From JBFHRB01 sp041591915 (GTDB lineage Bacteria > Actinomycetota > Nitriliruptoria > Nitriliruptorales > Nitriliruptoraceae): a stretch of 14,771 bases of DNA. The notes below the pieces were generated by a model. The model saw only the letters and a program-made list of their open reading frames with translations, searched no databases and was not told where the DNA came from. A program made the position numbers and the translations under genes. Each line of letters opens with the position of its first letter. The stretch's first letter is position 1. The stretch covers positions 1 to 14,771 of the forward strand of contig JBFHRB010000054.1 in the NCBI GenBank assembly GCA_041591915.1, read 5' to 3'. Positions 1 through 5,889 of the stretch are shown here, in pieces.

Positions 1-1
1 C

Positions 2-802
2 GACGTCGAGCACCGTGAGGAGGGCGGCACGCCGGCCATCATCGAGGCGATCCGTTGCGGGCTGGTCTTCCAGCTCAAGGAGGCGGTGGGGCTCGACGTC
101 ATCCGCGAGCACGAGGAGTCGTTCATCCGGCGCGCCATCTCGTCGTGGGAGTCCAACCCCCACATCGACGTGCTCGGCAGCCACGACGCGGATCGCCTGT
201 CGATCGTGAGCTTCGTCGTGCGGCTGGCCGACGGCCGCTACCTCCACCACAACTTCGTCGTGGCGCTGCTCAACGACCTCTTCGGGATCCAGTCGCGCGG
301 GGGCTGCTCGTGCGCGGGCCCGTACGGGCACCGGCTGCTCGGCATCGACCTCGACACCTCCCACGAGTTCGAGCGGGAGATCACCCGCGGCTGCGAGGGC
401 ATCAAGCCCGGCTGGGTCCGCGTGAACTTCAACTACTTCATCAGCGAGGACGTCTTCCGGTTCGTCCTCGACGCGGTGCACCTCGTGGCGAACGAGGGCT
501 GGAAGCTCCTCGACGAGTACGACTTCGACCCGCTCACCGGCCTCTGGAAGCACCGACTGGGGATCGCCGACCCGCCCGCGTCACTGCACGAGGTCACCTA
601 CGAGTCCGGGCGCATGGCCTTCCCGAAGCGGCGCCGCACCGCGCCCGTGTCGGACCTCGGGCAGTACCTGCTCGCCGCTCGCCAGATCCTCGACGGGGCG
701 AGCCACGCCGTGCCGCCCTCCGAGCGCGACGCCGCGGTCTACACGGCCGACTTCGAGGCGCTTCGCTGGTTCCCGCTGCCGGGGGAGCTCACGGTCAGCT
801 GA
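2..802 (+). CDS. Class V aminotransferase / cysteine desulfurase-fold PLP enzyme, 3' part
   Basis: The reading frame is open from the first bases of the window, so the N-terminus and the PLP lysine lie upstream. 266 residues are visible. They begin with HREEGGTPAIIEAIRCGLVF, the EGGTP-type segment of class V aminotransferases, and continue with HNFVVALLNDLFGIQSRGG and then CSCAGPYGHRLLGID. That cysteine-bearing loop sits where SufS/CsdA-type cysteine desulfurases carry their active-site Cys. The motif VRVNFNYF is typical of the C-terminal small domain. The fold and PLP chemistry are well supported. The substrate is not: it may be a cysteine desulfurase, a selenocysteine lyase, or one of the longer actinobacterial class V enzymes of unknown role. 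The tail after about residue 180 is longer than in SufS. The gene ends 15 bp before the stop of the convergent small gene, and nothing links it to the glycan genes. Confidence 0.88.
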   Translation, partial: DVEHREEGGTPAIIEAIRCGLVFQLKEAVGLDVIREHEESFIRRAISSWESNPHIDVLGSHDADRLSIVSFVVRLADGRYLHHNFVVALLNDLFGIQSRGGCSCAGPYGHRLLGIDLDTSHEFEREITRGCEGIKPGWVRVNFNYFISEDVFRFVLDAVHLVANEGWKLLDEYDFDPLTGLWKHRLGIADPPASLHEVTYESGRMAFPKRRRTAPVSDLGQYLLAARQILDGASHAVPPSERDAAVYTADFEALRWFPLPGELTVS

Positions 803-817
803 ACGAGGCGGCGGAGG

Positions 818-1006
818 TCAGCGGGAGCCGTACACCTGCAGCGGCTGGCCGGAGATGTCGCCGGGGTTCTGGCTTGCGACGATGCCGAAGGAGATGAGGA
901 ACGACACGACCAGGCCGAAGCCGAAGGCGGCCACGAGCGCCGGGAAGACCGGGGCGAGCCAGGCTGGCAGCCAGGTCGGGACCCAGCCGGGTGTGACCGA
1001 ACTCAT
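818..1006 (-). CDS. 62-residue single-TM small membrane protein
   Basis: The ATG at 1006-1004 shares its A with the TGA stop of the upstream GT-C-like gene (TGATG), and a GGGAG Shine-Dalgarno lies at 1018-1014, 7 nt before the ATG. The protein has a short Trp/Pro-rich N-terminus (GWVPTWLPAW), then one hydrophobic helix at about residues 18-44 (PALVAAFGFGLVVSFLISFG), and a short polar tail ending QVYGSR. There are no charged residues before the helix and none within it. I recognise no family. As last gene of a translationally coupled operon it could be a subunit or stabiliser of the preceding polytopic protein, which is inference. The same frame is open further upstream, but that extension runs antisense-free through the coding region of the GT-C-like gene and is not a better start. 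That the coding region is real is supported mainly by the overlap, the SD and the clean TM profile. Confidence 0.7.
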   Translation of the reverse strand: MSSVTPGWVPTWLPAWLAPVFPALVAAFGFGLVVSFLISFGIVASQNPGDISGQPLQVYGSR

Positions 1007-2760
1007 CAGGTGACTCCCACGTCGTCCGTTGCTGAGCGTACCTGCCGGGTCACGCTCTGGACAGGGCTCCGTACAGGTCGTGCGACCAGCACCGCGAGGC
1101 CCAGAAGCGCGACGAGGTCCGCGACGATGACCGGGAGTGCGGCCGGCTGCCCGAGTCGTGCCGGCTCGGCGGGGGTGCCGCGGAACAGCCGCAGTGTCGG
1201 CCCGTCCACCGCGAGCTCCAGCCCGGCGAGACGCTCCGGTGCGATGGCGTCGTCGCGCAGGACCAGCACGTAGCGCGCCCCGACCGCTGCGAGCTCGGGT
1301 GCGAGCGGGCGGTCCGAGGTCGCGAGGTCGCTCGCGATGGCGGCGGCCGGGTGCTCGCCCACCAGCGTGACGTCGCCGACCTCGAGGTCGTCGTTGAGGA
1401 TCGCCCGCCGGTCGAAGAACCGTTGCGCGGGGGAGAGCACCGCCTGCTGCGGGTTCCAGGGCAGCACCTGGTAGAGCGTCCACGGGAACACGAGGATGTC
1501 GCCCGTCGCCTCGTCCGCAGCCATCACGTCGCGGGCCTCGAACCAGTCCGGCGGGTAGGGCACCGCCTCGAGCCGACCGCCCAGGCCGAGCATCAGGCCG
1601 GGCAGCGTCGCCAGCGGGAGCACGGCCATCCCGCTCGCGATGATCGTTGCCTGGGTTCGGTCGGTCGCCCGGGCCGCCAGGCGATCGATCACCGCCGCGA
1701 ACCCGACCGCCTCGACGAGCCCCAACGGCGCGACGAACTTGTGTGCGTCACGCAGGATGCCTGCGCCCGGGACGCGACCCACGAGCTCGGCTGCCAGCGC
1801 ATCGAGGCCGGGCACGGCCGTCCACATCGCGAGGCCCAGCCCGGTGGCACCGGCAACGCCGAGGCCGCGCCATGCGGGGGAGGAGGCCTTGTCACCGAGG
1901 AATCGCAGGAACCCCACCAGTCCGACGACGGCGACGAGCAGGGCGAGCCCCCCGAGGAGGAGGGTCCAGCGTTCCGGCGGTGCTGCCAGTCGGTTCCACG
2001 TGCCCCCGAGCGTCAGGAGGCTGCCGAGCGTGCCGAAGGGCGTGTGTGCGGCGCTCGCGAAGGCGGCGACGCCGTCCGGTCTGCTCGGCACCCCGCCGGG
2101 GTGGAGCAGGGTCGGCACCGCCCAGGGCAGGCTCGCGAGCAGTGTCGCGGCGGAGACGCGGATCATCGGCGCCGTGGCCCGTGGCCGACCCCAGAGCAGG
2201 ACCGCGGCCACCGGTCCCACACACAGCAGGAGACCGGGGGCGCCGGCGATCGCTGCGACGACCACCCAGGCGAGCAGTCGTCGCTCCGACCCCCGTCCCT
2301 CCCGCACCTCGATCGCCGCGTCGACCGCCCACGGCAGGACGGCGTACGCGAGCAGCAGCGGCCAGTGCCCGAGCATCAACCGTTCGAAGACCCAGGCCGA
2401 CCACGCGTAGAGCAGGCCAGCGCCAACGGCAGACGCCGGGTGCTGCGCGCGGCTGAGGCGCGCGGCACCCGAGGTTGCCCCGGCCAGGGCCGCTGCCAGG
2501 ACGAGCTTCTGCACGACGTCGCCCGGGATGGCCTGGCTCAGGAGGGCGACGACCGCGTCGCTCGGCACGGCCCGCGGGAGGCCCGCGGACAGCCCCAGCA
2601 GCTCACCCCGCAGCGGCCAGTCCGCAACGAAGACCATGTCGCGGACGAGGACGTAGCCGGGACGCAGCAGCGGCCCGAGGACCACGAGGGCGACCGCCAA
2701 CCCGGTCAGCGCGCCGATGCGGTCGCCGCGCCGACCTCCCCCCGGAGCAGCGTCGCTCAC
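1006..2760 (-). CDS. Polytopic GT-C-like membrane protein, putative glycosyltransferase
   Basis: 584 residues. The GTG start at 2760-2758 overlaps the TGA of the upstream DUF3068 gene (GTGA). No clear Shine-Dalgarno is visible, so translation probably depends on coupling. After a first TM (about 16-32) the first loop carries RPGYVLVRDMVFVADWPL, in which D41 and D47 occupy the place of the catalytic acidic residue of GT-C enzymes. About ten further hydrophobic segments run to roughly residue 385. At 134-144, PLLLAYAVLPW closely resembles LPILMPYAFLPW in the AftD-like protein encoded at 5886-9974. Residues about 390-540 form a soluble, probably extracytoplasmic domain (PPDWFEARDVM, ILVFPWTLYQVLPW). 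One last TM (about 541-560) and a basic cytoplasmic tail follow. It is probably a lipid-sugar-dependent transferase or an AftD-related protein without carbohydrate-binding modules. Activity, donor and acceptor are unknown. Confidence 0.8.
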   Translation of the reverse strand: MSDAAPGGGRRGDRIGALTGLAVALVVLGPLLRPGYVLVRDMVFVADWPLRGELLGLSAGLPRAVPSDAVVALLSQAIPGDVVQKLVLAAALAGATSGAARLSRAQHPASAVGAGLLYAWSAWVFERLMLGHWPLLLAYAVLPWAVDAAIEVREGRGSERRLLAWVVVAAIAGAPGLLLCVGPVAAVLLWGRPRATAPMIRVSAATLLASLPWAVPTLLHPGGVPSRPDGVAAFASAAHTPFGTLGSLLTLGGTWNRLAAPPERWTLLLGGLALLVAVVGLVGFLRFLGDKASSPAWRGLGVAGATGLGLAMWTAVPGLDALAAELVGRVPGAGILRDAHKFVAPLGLVEAVGFAAVIDRLAARATDRTQATIIASGMAVLPLATLPGLMLGLGGRLEAVPYPPDWFEARDVMAADEATGDILVFPWTLYQVLPWNPQQAVLSPAQRFFDRRAILNDDLEVGDVTLVGEHPAAAIASDLATSDRPLAPELAAVGARYVLVLRDDAIAPERLAGLELAVDGPTLRLFRGTPAEPARLGQPAALPVIVADLVALLGLAVLVARPVRSPVQSVTRQVRSATDDVGVT

Positions 2761-3683
2761 ACGTGCGCGGGGGCCATGGGCGCCTCGAGCTGGGGGGCAC
2801 GGGCCTTCATGGTGATCCCGGCGACCAGCATGAGGAGCCCGAGGACCGAGAGTCCGATCGGCAGCGTGGAGTCGACGAGGCGGAGGAGCGAGCTGAGCGT
2901 CTTGCCGGTCGCGATGTTGTCGGCGAGGGTCGCGTCATCGAGCGCGAGGTCGAAGTCGGCGAACGTCAGGACGTCCTCGCCATCGAGCGTCTGCACGGTC
3001 TGGAGCACCTGCTGGCCGCCGTCGATGATGGCTCCGGTCACTGGCTCGACGAGGAAGTACTTCTCGTTCGCGTAGACGCGGTTGACCTGCACGGGGTCGT
3101 CACCGGACGCGCCGATCAGGCCGGGTGGGACCTCGAGCGTCTCGATCACGGTCGGCTCGACGGTCTGCACGAACCGGTAGACGGGCAGGCCGTCCAGGTC
3201 CTCCTCGCCCGCGTAGGTCACGGGCAGCGCCTGACCCACCGTCCCGTCCCACCAGAGGTAGTCGCGGGGCTCGGTGCCGAACGGGAACTTCACGGAGAAG
3301 CCCTCGAACGCCGCCGAGGCCTCGCAGCAGTCGACCGGCTCACCCGTCTGGCGGTCGAACGGGATGCGGGCGGTGGACGCGGTCACGACGCCCTGGGCCG
3401 CGCCCGTGTCCTCGATGACCGAGAACTGGTCGTAGACCGCCACCTTCGAGTCGCTGACGGCCTGGTCCGCGCGGGTCGTCGTCGTGCTGCGCAGCGTGGT
3501 GTCCTCGACGACCGAGAGGGTGGCGAAGCTGAAGTACGTCCCCGTGCCGACGGCGACCGTCTGGGAGTACTGGTCGATCGGTGCCTTCGCCAGCCGCGGC
3601 TGCGCGTACACCTTGAGCATCACGGCCAGCAGGACGAACGTCATGCCGAGCACGATGAGGACTGTTGCGGTCTTGCCTCGCAT
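2757..3683 (-). CDS. DUF3068 family envelope protein
   Basis: 308 residues from ATG 3683-3681. The start is chosen for the Shine-Dalgarno AGGGAG (3696-3691), 7 nt upstream, and because it places the signal anchor at the very N-terminus (ATVLIVLGMTFVLLAVMLKV, residues 6-24). The in-frame ATG at 3731 would add 16 residues but lies about 7 nt from the predicted transcription start. The large domain (25-270) shows a CC pair at 119-120 and KFPFGTEPRDYLWWDG (132-147), features of the DUF3068 family, which some databases label PorA-like. It is followed by a second TM at about 274-292 and a short Pro-rich cytoplasmic tail. The topology is therefore two TMs with a big extracytoplasmic domain. DUF3068 is widespread in Actinobacteria and its function is unknown to me; the corynebacterial PorA peptide is not a useful model. 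First gene of a three-gene overlapping operon. Confidence 0.88.
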   Translation of the reverse strand: MRGKTATVLIVLGMTFVLLAVMLKVYAQPRLAKAPIDQYSQTVAVGTGTYFSFATLSVVEDTTLRSTTTTRADQAVSDSKVAVYDQFSVIEDTGAAQGVVTASTARIPFDRQTGEPVDCCEASAAFEGFSVKFPFGTEPRDYLWWDGTVGQALPVTYAGEEDLDGLPVYRFVQTVEPTVIETLEVPPGLIGASGDDPVQVNRVYANEKYFLVEPVTGAIIDGGQQVLQTVQTLDGEDVLTFADFDLALDDATLADNIATGKTLSSLLRLVDSTLPIGLSVLGLLMLVAGITMKARAPQLEAPMAPAHV

Positions 3684-3731
3684 GGTCCGTCTCCCTGGAC
3701 GCGGCTGACTCGCCCGGGACCCCCTCACCAT

Positions 3732-3759
3732 GGGCACGTCGCCGAGCGTACGCGTGCCC
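3732..3759. promoter_or_regulatory. 7-bp inverted repeat around the -10 box, candidate operator
   Basis: GGGCACG (3732-3738) and CGTGCCC (3753-3759) are perfect inverted copies separated by 14 bp, so the half-site centres are 21 bp apart, two helical turns. The repeat encloses the TACGCT -10 box and the predicted start site. This geometry fits a dimeric repressor that would block RNA polymerase, but no regulator gene is in the window and the repeat could be chance in GC-rich DNA. Confidence 0.35.
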
Positions 3760-3773
3760 GTACCCGTTGTCAG
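3745..3773 (-). promoter_or_regulatory. Predicted sigma70-type promoter of the DUF3068 operon
   Basis: On the minus strand, CTGACA (3773-3768, 5 of 6 to TTGACA) is followed by exactly 17 nt and then TACGCT (3750-3745, fitting TAnnnT). It lies 17 nt downstream of the sulfotransferase stop codon, in the only gap long enough for a promoter (3684-3790). Transcription would begin near 3738, leaving a leader of about 55 nt before the ATG at 3683. This suggests the DUF3068 operon is transcribed separately from the sulfotransferase upstream of it. Confidence 0.6.
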
Positions 3774-3790
3774 CAACTACGCGCGCACCC

Positions 3791-4585
3791 TCACGGCGTC
3801 TCGTAGCCGTAGCCGGCGGCTCGTTCCCGTACGCGCGATCCGAGTGGCCGGGCGAGGATGGCGTCCCAGGTGACGCCTTCGTCGCGTCGGCGCGTGTTCG
3901 TTGCTGTCCCTGTCGATGCGAGCGCGGCCTCGATCGTCGCCGGCGACGCGGGACGCCCCGCGGCGTCGAGGACGGCGGACCAGTGCGCAGGGCCGGCTGC
4001 CTCGATGCGGACGGCCGCGGGAGCACGGTCAGCGGCCTCGATCATGTCGTTCCACGACAGCCAGTACCGCAGCGCACGATCGAGCGGGGTCGGCTCGGCC
4101 AGCACCTCGGGTGCCCACCGGTCGAGGAAGCGGCGGTACGCCGCGAAGGGGCGGGCGGTGGGCCCGGTGTCGGAGCGGAGCCGTAGCGCCCTTGCGGCCC
4201 GGCGGGCGAGCCACTTCGCCTCGGCCCACGCCTGGTCGGCATGCAGGCGCGGATGCCCCGGGTCCACGAAGAACCGGATCCCGCTGAACGAGCGGACGAC
4301 GGCCAGGGGGTCGCGAACCTGGTGCACGATGACGACGTCCGGCGGGAGGTCGCGCAGGAACGGCGCGGCCAGCCAGCTCACGTCCCCGTCGCGCCCGCCG
4401 AAGCCATCGAACGCCTGCAGATGGGGGCCGAACACGGCCTCGTGCCCGACACGGAGCCCCAGGTCGCGCAGCAGACGCGCCGCGAAGGCCGTTCCGGAAC
4501 GCCCACAACCCGTGACGACGACGTGTGCCGTGGGCTCCTCCTGCTCCCGGCCCAGATGGGGGGTCGAGCCTACACTGGCCCTCAC
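3791..4585 (-). CDS. Sulfotransferase family protein (PAPS-dependent fold)
   Basis: 264 residues counted from the only canonical in-frame start, GTG 4585. HVVVTGCGRSGTAFAARLL (21-39) is the 5'-phosphosulfate-binding loop of the sulfotransferase fold. VHQVRDPLAVVRSF (87-100) matches the 3'-phosphate-binding RDP...S element. The length suits small bacterial sulfotransferases. The product would transfer sulfate from PAPS to a hydroxyl, possibly on a glycan given the neighbours; that acceptor is inference. The start is uncertain. Codons 1-18 include rare AGG, AGT, GTA and CAT, and a perfect AGGAGG (4542-4537) sits 5 nt before an in-frame ACG (4531-4529) that would give a product starting TAHVVVTGCGRSGT, the usual short lead into this motif. 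No ATG or TTG alternative exists. It could instead be a P-loop kinase-like relative. Confidence 0.82.
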   Translation of the reverse strand: MRASVGSTPHLGREQEEPTAHVVVTGCGRSGTAFAARLLRDLGLRVGHEAVFGPHLQAFDGFGGRDGDVSWLAAPFLRDLPPDVVIVHQVRDPLAVVRSFSGIRFFVDPGHPRLHADQAWAEAKWLARRAARALRLRSDTGPTARPFAAYRRFLDRWAPEVLAEPTPLDRALRYWLSWNDMIEAADRAPAAVRIEAAGPAHWSAVLDAAGRPASPATIEAALASTGTATNTRRRDEGVTWDAILARPLGSRVRERAAGYGYETP

Positions 4586-4635
4586 ACGGGCCGTCGATCA
4601 CGCCTCGGCCGCTCGCGCCAGGCAGGAGGGCCCCT
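4532..4635. promoter_or_regulatory. Divergent control region between sulfotransferase and flippase
   Basis: If both genes start at the ACG codons that follow their AGGAGG sequences, 104 bp separate them. The block AGCCTACACT (4567-4576) then holds a -10-like hexamer for each strand: TACACT (4571-4576, plus) and TAGGCT (4573-4568, minus). For the minus strand TCGACG (4597-4592, 4 of 6 to TTGACA) lies 18 nt upstream. The plus strand has no convincing -35. The Shine-Dalgarno sequences are 4542-4537 (minus) and 4624-4629 (plus). If the GTG starts are used instead, part or all of this stretch is coding. Confidence 0.35.
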
Positions 4636-5889
4636 ACGTCTGTCTCGACGGGAGCAGCTGGGCAACGCGATGCGGCCGGACTCGCCGTTTCCGGCGTCGC
4701 GCTCGCCGCGGCCATGGTGGTCGGGTCCGGGGCGACCTATCTCCTGTCACTCATGGCGGCCCGGCTGCTCGCGCCCGGGACCTTCGGCGCCTTCGGGTCG
4801 TTGCTGGCGCTGCTGCTCATCGCGTCGGTGCCGGCGCTCGCACTGCAGATGACGGTGGCGCGTCACGTCGCCATCGAGGGGCCGTCCGCCCAGGCAGGAC
4901 TCTGGCGGCTGGCGCGTCGCCGCGGCCTGGTCCTGGGTGGTGTCCTCGGCGGTGCGGCGCTCGTGGCCGCCCTCCCGCTGGCCGACTATCTCCGCCTCGA
5001 GTCCGCCGGCCAGATCGCCCTCGCAGGCGCGGTACTCGTCCCGCAGCCGGTTCAGGCCGCCGCGCACGGGGTGTTGCAGGGCAGAAGCCGCTTCCGGGCC
5101 CTGGCGGTGCTGCTCGTCGTCTCCGGCGTGACCAAGCTGGGTTTCGGGCTCGCCGGGATCGCGGCCGGATACGGCCTCACCGGTGCGCTCGCGGGACTGA
5201 CGGTCGCCGCGGTCGCGGGCGCGGTGCTCGGGGTCGCGGTGGTCGCGGACCACGGCATCGACGGCGAGCTGGGGGCCGCAGTGACGCTGGGCCCCGGCTG
5301 GCAGGAGATCGCGTCGACCAGCCTCGCCGTGGCCGGGCTCATGGTCCTCGCGAACATCGACATGCTGCTCGCGCGCCACCACCTCAGCGCCCAGCAGTCG
5401 GGCATCTACGCGGCCGGGGCGACGCTCGCCAAGGTGGTGTTCTGGGCGCCGCAGTTCGTCTCCGTCATCGCGTTCCCGCGGCTGGCGGCCGCCACCTCGC
5501 GTCATGAGTCCGGTCGCACCATCCTCGCCTCGAGTGCCGCGATCGTCAGCGTGAGCGCCGCCGTCGTGCTGGTCGTCGCCGTGGGCGGAGAGCGGCTCTC
5601 GACGCTGCTGTTCGGAGGCGACTACGTCGCCCTCGGCCCGATCCTGTGGCTCTTCGCCGCGCTGGGCACCGTGCTGGCTTCGCTGCAGTTGTTGGTGCTG
5701 GCGAGGGTCGCGCGCGACGACCGTCGCATCGCTGGTGCGATCGCCGCCGCCGTCATCGTCCTCGTCGCACTGCTCAGCACCGTCGCGAACGCGACCGTCG
5801 GCCAGGTCGTGACCGCGGCCCTCGGCGTCAGCACGGCCCTGCTCGCGGTGACGGTCGTGCTCGAGCGCTCCGGGCGGGCGGCACCGTGA
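4636..5889 (+). CDS. Oligosaccharide flippase (Wzx/MurJ-like, MOP superfamily)
   Basis: 417 residues from position 4636. About 12-14 hydrophobic segments run the whole length. The N-terminal TYLLSLMAARLLAPGTFGAF is the hallmark of polysaccharide flippases (arLLgp.efG), and NIDMLLARHHLSAQQSGIYA is the mid-protein counterpart (D.llar..l...eaG.Y). The role is to flip a lipid-linked glycan to the outer face of the membrane. The start is unresolved. GTG 4525 would make the gene overlap the divergent sulfotransferase by 61 bp or more. ATG 4714 has no Shine-Dalgarno and cuts into the first TM. ACG 4636 has AGGAGG at 4624-4629, 6 nt upstream, and gives a full first TM, so it is used here, although ACG initiation is rare. 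The stop overlaps the next start (GTGA, 5886-5889). First gene of the operon with the AftD-like and GT2 genes. Confidence 0.85.
   Translation, partial: TSVSTGAAGQRDAAGLAVSGVALAAAMVVGSGATYLLSLMAARLLAPGTFGAFGSLLALLLIASVPALALQMTVARHVAIEGPSAQAGLWRLARRRGLVLGGVLGGAALVAALPLADYLRLESAGQIALAGAVLVPQPVQAAAHGVLQGRSRFRALAVLLVVSGVTKLGFGLAGIAAGYGLTGALAGLTVAAVAGAVLGVAVVADHGIDGELGAAVTLGPGWQEIASTSLAVAGLMVLANIDMLLARHHLSAQQSGIYAAGATLAKVVFWAPQFVSVIAFPRLAAATSRHESGRTILASSAAIVSVSAAVVLVVAVGGERLSTLLFGGDYVALGPILWLFAALGTVLASLQLLVLARVARDDRRIAGAIAAAVIVLVALLSTVANATVGQVVTAALGVSTALLAVTVVLERSGRAAP

Noticed and set aside
793..822. Direct repeat GGTCAGC (793-799 and 816-822) between the first two genes
   Set aside because: Only 7 bp, across the two stop codons, and not inverted; likely chance. 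No terminator hairpin can be drawn from it.
1351..3075. 574-codon open frame on the plus strand
   Set aside because: It is antisense to the GT-C-like and DUF3068 genes. Its translation is rich in Arg, Glu, Gln and His with no hydrophobic or motif structure, as expected for the opposite strand of GC-rich coding DNA.
3684..3731. Longer N-terminus of the DUF3068 protein from ATG 3731
   Set aside because: It would lie about 7 nt from the predicted transcription start without an SD and would put an Arg/Ser/Pro-rich stretch before the signal anchor; ATG 3683 has a good SD.
3858..5507. 549-codon open frame on the plus strand
   Set aside because: It runs antisense to the sulfotransferase and then in the wrong frame of the flippase; Ser/Arg/Pro low complexity.
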